Below, piece by piece: positions 14,684 through 22,736 of a stretch of DNA of 38,406 nt. Made by a program: the position numbers and the translations under genes. This DNA is from Balneolaceae bacterium (lineage in GTDB: Bacteria; Bacteroidota; Rhodothermia; Balneolales; Balneolaceae). The stretch covers positions 1 through 38,406 of the forward strand of contig SKRC01000196.1 in NCBI GenBank assembly GCA_007118695.1, given 5' to 3'. The stretch's first letter is position 1; each line of letters begins with the position of its first letter. A model generated the notes under the pieces. The model was not told where the DNA came from. It worked only from the letters and a program-made list of their open reading frames with translations, and searched no databases.

Positions 14684-15337
14684 ATGAGTAATCGAATTGC
14701 GCTTTTTGCTGAAAAAGAGGACATCGAAAAATTTTTCCAATTTCATACTGATAGAGAGTCGATTTTTGAACCTCATTATAATATTGCACCTGCCCAGCAT
14801 ATCGCTGTCATTTCCAAAGACGATGGGTCAACCGATATAGGCCGTGCCAGATGGGGGCTTGGAAACGAGGATGAAAAGGAATTAAAGCACAATATCGGTA
14901 TTGAGGAAGCCTCTCAGGGAATCGAAAAAGGAGTATTCAGCAGATGCATCGTACCGGTCAGTGGCTATTACAAATGGAAGAATGTAGGAAAAAGAGCAAA
15001 TAACCCTTTCTTTATCAGGATGATTGAGGAACCGATTATGGCACTATGCGGTATCTTACAGACGAAATCTGCCGATGACAGCAGGGAGCTGCGCAGTTGT
15101 GCGATCATTAATACGGAAGCCAATGCCCTTGTCCAGCCGCTGGACCCGGAAATGCCATTGCAGCTCGACAGGGAATTGTCATTGAAATGGCTGGATGAAA
15201 AAACAGACCATAAAAAGGTCATAGAGGATGCAAAGAAGCTTTTTTTACTTACCGATATGTCGGCCATGCGCGTCAGTGCAAAAGTAAATGATCTGTCAGT
15301 CAATTCCCCGAAATTGATTCAGCCCCTGCCCAAATAA
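14684..15337 (+). CDS. SRAP/YedK-family protein lacking the catalytic residues
   Basis: The 217-residue protein clearly has the SRAP (HMCES/YedK) fold. PHYNIAPAQ (about 30-38), ARWGLG (55-60), CIVPVSGYYKW (about 88-98) and IINTEAN (141-147) fall in family order. HMCES/YedK proteins crosslink abasic sites in single-stranded DNA through Cys2. Here MCGR is replaced by MSNR (Cys2 to Ser, codon AGT). The Glu of GFYEW is Lys97, and the HDRMP His position reads Asp in LDPEMP. The NARAE region keeps only the Asn (N70). The frame is intact. This looks like a non-crosslinking paralogue that may still bind DNA. A sequencing error at Cys2 would not explain the other changes. Confidence 0.82.
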   Translation: MSNRIALFAEKEDIEKFFQFHTDRESIFEPHYNIAPAQHIAVISKDDGSTDIGRARWGLGNEDEKELKHNIGIEEASQGIEKGVFSRCIVPVSGYYKWKNVGKRANNPFFIRMIEEPIMALCGILQTKSADDSRELRSCAIINTEANALVQPLDPEMPLQLDRELSLKWLDEKTDHKKVIEDAKKLFLLTDMSAMRVSAKVNDLSVNSPKLIQPLPK

Positions 15338-15797
15338 ATAATTGTGAACCTGCTGCGAACCACTTCTCCGCGAATATTCCATGCTGAATTTGCAACCATA
15401 TTTTCTTGCGCGGCCTGAAAGAACAGTTCACTCACTTTTCTCAAACCCGGACTGCCCGGGACAAATGACATACCCGCATCCCTCATTTCAGACGGCTAGT
15501 CTGCATTTCCCCGACCGCTGTCGGGGTACAAAAGATGATCGCTCCGTGGAGAAAACATGAGCTCCGACAACTGTCGGAGTACAAAAAATGAGTCCCGACT
15601 GCCATCGAGGTACAAAAAATAAGCCCCGACTGCTGGGGAGATTCGCTCTGCTCTGTGATCACATATAAGAAGTAATAAATGTTATAACCTGTTGAGCTAC
15701 AATTCGGTACATCTATTTAAGTACCTCGTCAAAAATGACACCCTGTTGTAAGCTTCAAAATTTTACCGTGGGCTGTATTGTAGGACAAGACGGTTAT
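15338..15797. other. 460-base gap holding the tandem palindromic repeat
   Basis: There is no gene in this gap between two convergent genes. A 31-base palindromic repeat occupies its centre (15507-15640). The rest is AT-rich, without a recognisable signal apart from an in-frame shadow of the MscS gene. Confidence 0.5.
15507..15640. repeat. 31-bp tandem palindromic repeat, about four units
   Basis: Units begin near 15507, 15559, 15590 and 15621. Each has an imperfect palindrome (for example CTCCGACAACTGTCGGAG) followed by TACAAAAAAT. The second and third units are exactly 31 bases apart. The first is separated by an extra 21 or so bases, and the fourth is truncated after CCCCGACTGCTGGGG. Related single copies occur at 9641-9658 and 23830-23847. 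This looks like a REP-type element amplified at one site. Confidence 0.7.
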
Positions 15798-16754
15798 TTA
15801 TTCAGGTTTCAGCCCTTTTTTGCCTTCTATCTGGTTTTGATAGACGCGGAGGGTCTCGTAGGCAAAACCTATATCGTCCTCTCCGGCAAACCTGTCCAGG
15901 ATATCCTCCCAGATGACCATGGACGTTTTTCGTCGTTTCCGCGGGTCGCACAAATGCCGGAGTGTCAGCCGAATGCCGTAGCCTGCCACCTCCGAGTAGA
16001 CAATAGGTGTTAGATATTTGTAGTGTATCAGGTAAGATTGTGATGCTTTCTGCACCTGTTTGTCGGCATCTTTGACAAAATCCTCCAGATGTTCATTGGC
16101 GACTTCATCCATAATTTTTTTCGCCTTATTCCAATTGCTCTCAAAGGTTACGGTCAATTCTATCTCATTCCAAATGAATTGAATATCGCGCGTGTAATTG
16201 GCAATCGGGGTATCGAATACTTCATGGTTGGGGATGTGCATGACCCGTCCGGTACTCTGATCGGCATGTACCCAGTTGCCAATTTCCAGGATGCTGAACT
16301 TAAACAGTCGTATATCGATCACATCCCCGCGGTTATCACCGATCTGGATTCGGTCGCCGACATCAAATGGTTTGCGCCAGATGAGGAAAGCCCACCCTGC
16401 CATATCCACCAACGGATCCCGGAGCGCAATCGCAATTCCCGCCGAAAGGAGCCCTAAAAAAGTAGCAAGGGGGGCGATGCCTTCAAACCAAATGCGTCCT
16501 ATCACTAAAAACCCGATAAAACTCAACGCATAGACCAGGTTTTTCCGCCATTTATAGCGAATAGCGGGATCCTCGGAGCGGCGGTTTACGATTCTGAGGA
16601 TAATAAACCGCAATAATATCAGAATGAGGATAATAATAGCCGACTCAATAAAATTGGAATAATAGCCGGGCATCTGTTCAAACCATTGAAACCACCTGTC
16701 GCTGTATTCCTCTATTTGATTGTCTGTTACCTGGTTGTCTGTCTGAGTATCCAA
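15798..16754 (-). CDS. MscS-family mechanosensitive ion channel
   Basis: This 318-residue inner-membrane channel has three N-terminal helices (about 35-54, 73-90 and 93-120). The third is the Gly/Ala-rich pore helix (FLGLLSAGIAIALRDPL), followed by WAFLIWRKPFDVGDRIQIG, the beta-domain hallmark of MscS. A soluble vestibule domain ends near residue 318. Such channels open under membrane tension and release solutes during osmotic downshock. The ATG at 16754 fits the family length. It is divergent from secG, with 136 bases between them. Confidence 0.9.
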   Translation of the reverse strand: MDTQTDNQVTDNQIEEYSDRWFQWFEQMPGYYSNFIESAIIILILILLRFIILRIVNRRSEDPAIRYKWRKNLVYALSFIGFLVIGRIWFEGIAPLATFLGLLSAGIAIALRDPLVDMAGWAFLIWRKPFDVGDRIQIGDNRGDVIDIRLFKFSILEIGNWVHADQSTGRVMHIPNHEVFDTPIANYTRDIQFIWNEIELTVTFESNWNKAKKIMDEVANEHLEDFVKDADKQVQKASQSYLIHYKYLTPIVYSEVAGYGIRLTLRHLCDPRKRRKTSMVIWEDILDRFAGEDDIGFAYETLRVYQNQIEGKKGLKPE

Positions 16755-16890
16755 ATCAAAACAATAATTTCAGGGTGAAACGTTAATTAATAAAATGACT
16801 TGCAGTAAAAAAAGTGTGTCGACTCTTTTGGGTTAAAGTGTCAATTTGAGTATTTTACCGGTCTTAACAAAACTCTGATTTAAAGTAAAC

Positions 16891-17256
16891 ATGCTGTACG
16901 GAATTATCATATCAATTATTGTACTGATCAGTGTCCTGCTGATCATTGTCGTTTTGCTGCAACCAGGCCAAAAAGAGGGGTTATCAGGAGGACTTGCAGC
17001 TGGAATGATGGGAAGCTCGGGAATGGGTGCGCGCAGAACTGCCGATCTTCTGTCGACAACCACAGCGGTTCTGGCAACCGTTTTTCTGCTTTTGAGTTTG
17101 CTTGCCAACTTTGCCATTGATGCCGGAGGCACTCCGGGCAGTGCTGTCCAGCAACAAGGACTCCAGCCGATGGAACAACAGGATTTTCAAGCCCCGGCCG
17201 AAACCCAGGCGCCGCTGCCACAACAAAGTGAACCGGTAGAAGATCCGGAAAACTAA
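16891..17256 (+). CDS. secG: Preprotein translocase subunit SecG
   Basis: The 121-residue protein has two membrane helices (about 2-22 and 50-70) joined by the SecG loop QPGQKEGLSGGLAAGMMGSSG, which is diagnostic. It supports SecYE in protein export at the inner membrane. The C-terminal 45 residues are a Gln/Pro-rich extension (QQQGLQPMEQQDFQ), longer than in E. coli, as is common in Bacteroidota-like lineages. It is a single gene, followed by a compact structured terminator region. Confidence 0.92.
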   Translation: MLYGIIISIIVLISVLLIIVVLLQPGQKEGLSGGLAAGMMGSSGMGARRTADLLSTTTAVLATVFLLLSLLANFAIDAGGTPGSAVQQQGLQPMEQQDFQAPAETQAPLPQQSEPVEDPEN

Positions 17257-17305
17257 GCGCGGCCAGTGTTGCAACCACTAACTTCGTTTAGTGCCAATAA
17301 TCCTG

Positions 17306-17369
17306 GTCAGTAAGCAGGTAATGCCTCTAAACCCCTTTCAAAGGGGATATTTTACTGACGATGGCATTA
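17306..17369 (+). terminator. secG 3' hairpin with crossing flanking pairs (possible pseudoknot)
   Basis: The central stem CCCCTTT/AAAGGGG (17332-17346) lies between two perfect complementary pairs. GTCAGTAA (17306-17313) pairs with TTACTGAC (17352-17359), and TAATGCC (17319-17325) with GGCATTA (17363-17369). The two outer pairs cross, so they could form a pseudoknot or alternative states. The element sits between convergent genes and probably ends secG transcription. Confidence 0.5.
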
Positions 17370-17407
17370 TTTTCACTGTACTCATTAACTGGTTACGACA
17401 CTAACGT

Positions 17408-18304
17408 TTACCAGAGCAGCAGTTTCAGGCAAAAGACACTACCACCGCTTTTGAGGAATTCGTATGTACTGAATTCATGAACGTGAAAGCCGTGGTCCCG
17501 GAGTTTTTTATTTACATCGGTGCTTCCTTGTTGAATCAACACATTTTTCCCGTCAGGACAAACGGCATTTACGGCAAACAACTTTTCAGCTTCATAGCTG
17601 GAAGCTTCAATCACATTGTCATACATGCGGTGAATCATCTGCAGCCCCTCGTCACTAAATGCTGAGGGATAAATCAATACACTATCCTCGTTAAGCGAAC
17701 AGAAGCAGGTATCGAGGTGGTAGAACCGTTCGTCGGTCAACTCCAGGGTAAAGACCGGGACATTGAAAATGTCGGAAATCTGCTCATAAGCATTCCGCGA
17801 GGTTCTAAATCCGTAGCCGCCCCACAAAATCTGTCGTTTGTAATGCCAGATACCGTCGCCCATCCCCTCAAAATCATTGACTTTTTGGGGATCGAGATGA
17901 TAGATTTCATAGCCGTTTTGCCGGAACCACTGCTCGATATAAGGAACTTCCTCCTTGCGCTGTTCCGTATGCATGATACTCATAATGACTTTTCTGTTTT
18001 CCTGTTCATCACAGAAAGGCAGGCTCTGATTGGCACAGAATACCATATCGGGCAGATCTCGTTCGCCATCGAGAATAAGCACTTCCAGGCCCAACTCCCG
18101 GAAACCGTCTGCCAGATGCTCCCACTCATTTTTGGCCTGTATCGTATCGACAGCCCCGACCTGATTGACCATGTGCGGGTTGATCACATATTTGACATCA
18201 AAATAGGTTGGTTTTACCATCAGTACCCGCCTGGGAACCGGCATGGGTTTGACCTCTTCAATGCTGAAATCGATCTGGTCTGCAGATGTATATACATTTG
18301 CCAT
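17408..18304 (-). CDS. Guanidino-group-modifying hydrolase/amidinotransferase family protein (DDAH-like)
   Basis: The 298-residue pentein-fold enzyme has the expected active-site set: D86 (LPDMVFCANQ), E146 (FEGMGDG), H196 with D198 (FYHLDTCF) and the nucleophile C292 in the C-terminal SGGSVFCLKLLLW. Family members hydrolyse or transfer from arginine derivatives (arginine deiminase, DDAH, ornithine-producing enzymes). The substrate cannot be told apart here. It is convergent with secG and divergent from the DUF58 gene. A second, different DDAH-family gene lies at the right edge of the window. Confidence 0.8.
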   Translation of the reverse strand: MANVYTSADQIDFSIEEVKPMPVPRRVLMVKPTYFDVKYVINPHMVNQVGAVDTIQAKNEWEHLADGFRELGLEVLILDGERDLPDMVFCANQSLPFCDEQENRKVIMSIMHTEQRKEEVPYIEQWFRQNGYEIYHLDPQKVNDFEGMGDGIWHYKRQILWGGYGFRTSRNAYEQISDIFNVPVFTLELTDERFYHLDTCFCSLNEDSVLIYPSAFSDEGLQMIHRMYDNVIEASSYEAEKLFAVNAVCPDGKNVLIQQGSTDVNKKLRDHGFHVHEFSTYEFLKSGGSVFCLKLLLW

Positions 18305-18459
18305 AAGTGCTCTGTATCTGAATAATTGTTGACTATCTAACTAACACATGATTGAATAGAGAGAGTTGACTGAATTTCAGAATTCTCAAAATACGGAAGT
18401 GACAACAAATTGTTATTGCTAAAAATTTACTTTTATTCGGCCCGTTGCACTGGTAGATT

Positions 18460-19386
18460 ATGGCCATGCTACTAAATCCGGACATACTAACACAGTTGGC
18501 TCCCCTGGAGCTGAAAGCCAGGACGATCATCGAGGGTTTCATATCGGGCCTGCACCGGAGCCCGTACCACGGGTTCAGTGTGGAGTTTGCCGAACACAGG
18601 CCTTACAATCCCGGTGACGATTTCAAGCATATCGACTGGAAAGCATACGGAAAAACGGGCAAGTTCTACGTCAAACAATACGAAGAAGAGACCAACCTGA
18701 GAGCTCATATCGTGTTGGATGTGAGCAGTTCCATGTACTTCAGCCATTTCGCCGACTGGAGCAAACTTCGTTATGCAATCCATTATGCCGCTTCGCTGAT
18801 GTACCTGATGAACCGGCAGCGTGATGCATGCGGGCTGGTAACTTTCGACCAGGAAATTGGCCTGAAATATCCACCGAAGTCGTCCTACAACCATTTGAGG
18901 TTGTTGTTCGGTGAACTGGAAAAAATCCTGGAACAAGAGGAGGAAAGATCAAAAGAGCAGCGTGAATCCGCTTCGGCGGATGCTCTGCACGAACTGGCCG
19001 AACAGTTGAAGCACAGAAGCCTGGTTGTGATTCTCAGTGATCTTTTTGAAAATGTATCGGACCATGACGCATTGATCTCTGCGTTGAAGCATTTGCGGCA
19101 CCGCAAGCACGAGGTCCTTCTGCTCAACGTTCTGGAACACAAAAGTGAACGGCTGCTTGATTTTCCCGACGGGACTTTCCTTTTCGAGGATATGGAGACC
19201 GGATCGGAAGTGGAAGTGGTGCCGGCCCAGCTAAAAGAGAGCTACCGTAAAAAAATCAAGGAGTTCACCTACAAGTTTAAACTCGCCTGTAGCGAATCAA
19301 AAATTGATTTCCAGGAAATCGACACTCAAAGCCCGTTCGACCTGGCCCTTCTCGCCTACCTGAACAAGAGGAAACGCCTGGGTTGA
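18460..19386 (+). CDS. DUF58 (von Willebrand factor A-like) protein
   Basis: The 308-residue soluble protein carries the DUF58 signature FAEHRPYNPGDDFKHIDWKA (about 43-62). A vWA-like domain follows with the metal-ion-dependent adhesion motif DxSxS intact (D87-V-S89-S-S91) and ILSDLFE near 190. DUF58 proteins usually accompany MoxR AAA+ ATPases and membrane vWA proteins in operons that handle protein maturation. None of those partners is adjacent here, so this copy works alone or with partners elsewhere. It ends one repeat unit before the heptamer array at 19391. Confidence 0.85.
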   Translation: MAMLLNPDILTQLAPLELKARTIIEGFISGLHRSPYHGFSVEFAEHRPYNPGDDFKHIDWKAYGKTGKFYVKQYEEETNLRAHIVLDVSSSMYFSHFADWSKLRYAIHYAASLMYLMNRQRDACGLVTFDQEIGLKYPPKSSYNHLRLLFGELEKILEQEEERSKEQRESASADALHELAEQLKHRSLVVILSDLFENVSDHDALISALKHLRHRKHEVLLLNVLEHKSERLLDFPDGTFLFEDMETGSEVEVVPAQLKESYRKKIKEFTYKFKLACSESKIDFQEIDTQSPFDLALLAYLNKRKRLG

Positions 19387-19390
19387 TTTT

Positions 19391-19558
19391 CAGTTATCAG
19401 TTATCAGTAAACAGTAAGCTGTGTCAGTGCTACAGTGTGTCAGTTGTTTAACTGCAACTGTCAACTGCTACTTCCCCCTGCTACTGCGACTGCTCCCTGC
19501 TACTGGCTACTGCTAACTGCAACTTGCCAACTGTTCACTGTTCACTGTTTACTGTTAA
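19391..19558. repeat. Period-7 tandem repeat array between convergent genes
   Basis: The left end reads CAGTTAT twice, then CAGTAAA and CAGTAAG (19391-19418). The right end reads CTGTTCA twice, then CTGTTTA and CTGTTAA (19531-19558). The two ends are inverted relative to each other, since CAGTAAACAGT is the complement of ACTGTTTACTG. The middle holds CTGCTAC-type heptamers. The right end runs into the SDR stop codon, which is itself part of the repeat. Confidence 0.75.
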
Positions 19559-20349
19559 GTGACTTTCGATCTTCTCAGTACCCAGTCGAGCAGGCGCGGG
19601 AAGAATCGCTTGATGTATACAGCCACCACTTCACGGCCGCCAATATAGATTTCGTTCTTCCTTTTGGCTAACCTGGGCAGCAGTTTTTTGGTGAATTGCT
19701 CCGGGGTCATCCCATGCATCTGCCCGGAACCCATCTTACCGAGGATGGACCCGTCGGCAAGCAGGGCGTTCAGGGTTACATTTGTCTTAACAAAACCGGG
19801 ACAAACCAGGCTGACATCAATATTGTGAACTTTCACTTCCTGCCTAAGTGAATCAAACCACCCGTGAAGGGCATGCTTGGAGGCGGCATAGGTCGAGCGC
19901 AGGCGTGTGCCGAATTTACCGACCACACTGCTCATAACTACGATATGCCCCCGTTTCTTTTCCATCATATGAGGGAGCAGCTGGCGCGTCAGATGGATGG
20001 TTCCAAAAAAATTAATCTCCATCACATTGCGAATCACTTCCATCTGTGTCTCATGGGCAAGTCCCCGCTGGCTGATTCCGCCGTTGTTGATAAGCATATC
20101 AACCTGGCCATACAATTCCAGGGCATGTTCCGTTACATCAGCATGAGAATCGATATCGGTCAGATCGAGCGGCAGTATATGTATATGTGATTTATCACCT
20201 TTGCACTGTTCTCTGACTCGGCCAAGTTCTTCGGGACGCCGGGAAGAAAGGATCAGCCGGGCTCCGGCTTCATGGAAGGCATAGGCCATGGCTTCACCTA
20301 TGCCGGAAGAGGCTCCGGTGATCCAAATTACCTGGTTTTTAAAGGACAT
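19555..20349 (-). CDS. SDR family NAD(P)-dependent oxidoreductase (DHRS7-like)
   Basis: This 264-residue classical short-chain dehydrogenase has the cofactor motif TGASSGIGEA (11-20), NNGG (88-91), catalytic Ser at about 140-141 (VVMSSVVGKFG), and Y154/K158 (STYAASKHA). The overall pattern resembles the DHRS7B/YqjQ-like group, which acts on lipid or steroid-like carbonyls. The substrate is unknown. Its stop codon lies inside the period-7 repeat. The start faces the two-component operon, with a 249-base shared upstream region. Confidence 0.87.
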   Translation of the reverse strand: MSFKNQVIWITGASSGIGEAMAYAFHEAGARLILSSRRPEELGRVREQCKGDKSHIHILPLDLTDIDSHADVTEHALELYGQVDMLINNGGISQRGLAHETQMEVIRNVMEINFFGTIHLTRQLLPHMMEKKRGHIVVMSSVVGKFGTRLRSTYAASKHALHGWFDSLRQEVKVHNIDVSLVCPGFVKTNVTLNALLADGSILGKMGSGQMHGMTPEQFTKKLLPRLAKRKNEIYIGGREVVAVYIKRFFPRLLDWVLRRSKVT

Positions 20350-20417
20350 GCTTCATGTTTCATTAGTAATTAAACCGCATAAAATATAGTTTTTACAGAT
20401 TAATATTCAGGCAAAGA

Positions 20418-20466
20418 TCGATATAATTCCGAATCATGGCAGCAAAAAATCGATATACTTCCGGAT
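20418..20466. promoter_or_regulatory. Direct repeat 32 bp apart, candidate regulator operator
   Basis: TCGATATAATTCCGAAT (20418-20434) recurs as TCGATATACTTCCGGAT (20450-20466), with two mismatches in 17 and a 32-base period, close to three helical turns. It lies between the divergent SDR and OmpR-type regulator genes, suiting a winged-helix regulator that binds direct repeats. Confidence 0.45.
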
Positions 20467-20536
20467 CCTGTAGCAATCGGAACCGGACACCTGTTTGATT
20501 CGGTCCGAGACTCTTATATTAACCTGGTGGTATGAC

Positions 20537-20580
20537 ACCCATTCAAGCCTGTCCGGTAAAGGTTTATGCACTGAATGGGT
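20537..20580 (+). promoter_or_regulatory. Leader inverted repeat before the response regulator
   Basis: ACCCATTCA (20537-20545) pairs perfectly with TGAATGGGT (20572-20580). The hairpin ends 18 bases before the ATG at 20599, so it could shape translation of the regulator or mark an operator. Confidence 0.35.
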
Positions 20581-20598
20581 TGTACAACACCGGTATAA

Positions 20599-21321
20599 AT
20601 GTTAAATAAAACGGCAAAAGTGGCACCTAAACATACAATATTGCTGGTTGAAGATGAAGTTGAGCCGGCCGAGATGATGGCAAACTTTCTCAGCATGAAC
20701 AACTATGAAGTTTTGGTTGCTCATGACGGACAGAAAGCGCTGGAGATTATCGAAAATCAGGCGAGCAGCATTCACCTGGCTTTGCTGGATATCATGGTAC
20801 CCGGTGTGGATGGATGGGAGATTTGCAAAATTATCCGAAACCATCCGGTAATCAGTGATATCCCGGTCATTTTTCTTACGGCAAAAGACCAGGAAAAAGA
20901 TGAAATTGAAGGCCTGGAGCTGGGGGCCGACGATTATATATCAAAACCGGCAAGCCTTCAGCTGGTGAAAACACGCATTGAATCCCTGCTCCGCCGGAGG
21001 AATCCGCAGACCAGCAACTGGATCCAGTATGGCGATATTTACCTGGATACGGAGGGCAAGGAACTCTTCTGTAATAATGATCGCATCGAACTCACATCCA
21101 CCGAGTACACGATTGCAGAACTGTTTTTTAAAAACCCGAAGAGAGTGTATACACGCCAGGAGATCCTCGAGCAAATATCCGATGATGAACGTTATGTCTT
21201 TGACCGTACCGTGGATGTACACATCAAAAATCTGCGGTTAAAAATGGGAGATGCCGCTCGCATTATTAAAACCTACCGGGGGCTGGGGTATGGCCTCAAC
21301 CGGGAAGCAGTTACATTATGA
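20599..21321 (+). CDS. OmpR/PhoB-family response regulator
   Basis: The 240-residue protein has a receiver domain with the acidic pair E18-D19, phospho-acceptor D64 (ALLDIMVPG), T94 and K116 (ISKP). A winged-helix DNA-binding domain (about 138-236) follows with ELTSTEYTIAELFFKNP, VFDRTVDVHIKNLRLKMG and IIKTYRGLGYGL, which are classic for PhoB-like regulators. The histidine kinase gene overlaps by four bases (ATGA). It probably activates or represses genes in response to an envelope signal sensed by the kinase, and it may autoregulate through the direct repeat upstream. Confidence 0.93.
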   Translation: MLNKTAKVAPKHTILLVEDEVEPAEMMANFLSMNNYEVLVAHDGQKALEIIENQASSIHLALLDIMVPGVDGWEICKIIRNHPVISDIPVIFLTAKDQEKDEIEGLELGADDYISKPASLQLVKTRIESLLRRRNPQTSNWIQYGDIYLDTEGKELFCNNDRIELTSTEYTIAELFFKNPKRVYTRQEILEQISDDERYVFDRTVDVHIKNLRLKMGDAARIIKTYRGLGYGLNREAVTL

Positions 21322-22736
21322 GTATCCGATCCAAACTGGCATGGACGTTTATATTGCTGCTGATTTTCGGCATCACAGCAATCAGCAGTTACTCCATCCT
21401 TTTTATCAGGAATTACCTGCTTGATGAAGGTATCCATCAGATTGAAAGTGATGCGCAATGGCTTGCTATCACCATACAAAATCTGCCGGGCGACGACCGT
21501 TTCGAGACCCGGCTTAACGAAACCGCCGTTATTTCGGGATACAGAATTGCCGTCTACGACTCCGATGGCATTCTGTTTGCCTCGGTTCCCTTTGATGATG
21601 AGTTTGAAGCTCCGCAATACCTGAATAATACCCTGCACGACACCCTGGACGTACATACCGGAGCTGTTGTCGATAACCGGGCGGAATCGGATTGGCTGGT
21701 TGCATACGTTGCTACCCTGGGGGAAGAGAATCCGGTTCGGTATTTACAGATCAGCCAGTTAAAGGATGAGATATACGCCCCCATTCGAACCATACGCTGG
21801 ATCATCTATACAGGTATGTTTATATCGATTGGCATTGTTTTGCTCGTAAGCATCTGGTTTTCCCGCTATATGTCGAGACCGATACTTCAGCTTGAAGAAA
21901 CCGCACGGTTGATTGCCGAGGGAGACGTGGACAAAACCCTTCACCTGAACAGGAAAGATGAATTCGGAACACTGGCGGAGTCCCTGAACAGAATGGCCTC
22001 GAGGCTCCGGCAGGATAACGAGGAATTGAAACGAATTTACGACAAACAGGGCCAGTTTTTTGCCGATATCACCCATGAACTGCGCAATCCGCTGCATACC
22101 ATTTCCGGGGCTCTTGAGATGCTTCAGATGGACGATCTGCCGGAAGGAAAACGCAAGCACTACATTGCGACTGCCAGCAAGCAGACCGAACGGATTCACC
22201 GGCTGTTTAAAGACCTGGTTACCCTGCAAAGGTATGATTCGGACACTCATTTTCTGGAAAAAAAGGAGTTTAACCTGGCTGGAGTACTTCTGTCGGTCTA
22301 CGAGCTCTATTACCCGGTTGCACGGGCAAAAGGAATCGAGCTGGACGTACAAACCGATTCCTTTAGCGTATATGGCGATCCCAATAAGATCGAGCAGGTC
22401 ATTGAAAACCTGGTCTCGAATGCGATTAAATACACCAACAAGGGATCCATTATCATCCGGTCAAAACAAGCAGGCAATCAAATAAAGGTGGAAATAAGTG
22501 ATACGGGCATCGGTATATCCGAAGAACACCTGGACCGGCTCTTCGACCGGTTTTATCGAACTGACAAAGCACGCTCGCGGGATAAAGGGGGAACCGGGCT
22601 GGGCCTGTCGGTCGTTAAAACAATACTGGATGCCCACGGAACTCAAATCAGGGTAGACAGCCGGGTCGGAGAAGGGACCGTTTTTTCCTTCACTTTGCCC
22701 CTTGCGAGCCGGGTTCCTGCTTCAACAGATAATTGA
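21318..22736 (+). CDS. Sensor histidine kinase
   Basis: The 472-residue inner-membrane kinase has TM1 at about 8-31, an extracytoplasmic sensor of about 130 residues, and TM2 at about 160-182. HAMP (about 183-235) is followed by HisKA with phospho-accepting H253 (FFADITHELRNPL), then the N box (VIENLVSNAIKYT), the DTGIGI box and the GGTGLGLSVVK box. It is the partner of the upstream regulator. The last 47 bases overlap the end of the aquaporin-like gene on the other strand, so convergent transcription there would make complementary mRNA ends. The ligand is unknown. Confidence 0.92.
   Translation: MSIRSKLAWTFILLLIFGITAISSYSILFIRNYLLDEGIHQIESDAQWLAITIQNLPGDDRFETRLNETAVISGYRIAVYDSDGILFASVPFDDEFEAPQYLNNTLHDTLDVHTGAVVDNRAESDWLVAYVATLGEENPVRYLQISQLKDEIYAPIRTIRWIIYTGMFISIGIVLLVSIWFSRYMSRPILQLEETARLIAEGDVDKTLHLNRKDEFGTLAESLNRMASRLRQDNEELKRIYDKQGQFFADITHELRNPLHTISGALEMLQMDDLPEGKRKHYIATASKQTERIHRLFKDLVTLQRYDSDTHFLEKKEFNLAGVLLSVYELYYPVARAKGIELDVQTDSFSVYGDPNKIEQVIENLVSNAIKYTNKGSIIIRSKQAGNQIKVEISDTGIGISEEHLDRLFDRFYRTDKARSRDKGGTGLGLSVVKTILDAHGTQIRVDSRVGEGTVFSFTLPLASRVPASTDN

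Noticed and set aside
15507-15640. Possible CRISPR array
   Set aside because: The units are palindromic, directly abutting and about 31 bases in period, with no unique spacers and no cas genes nearby.
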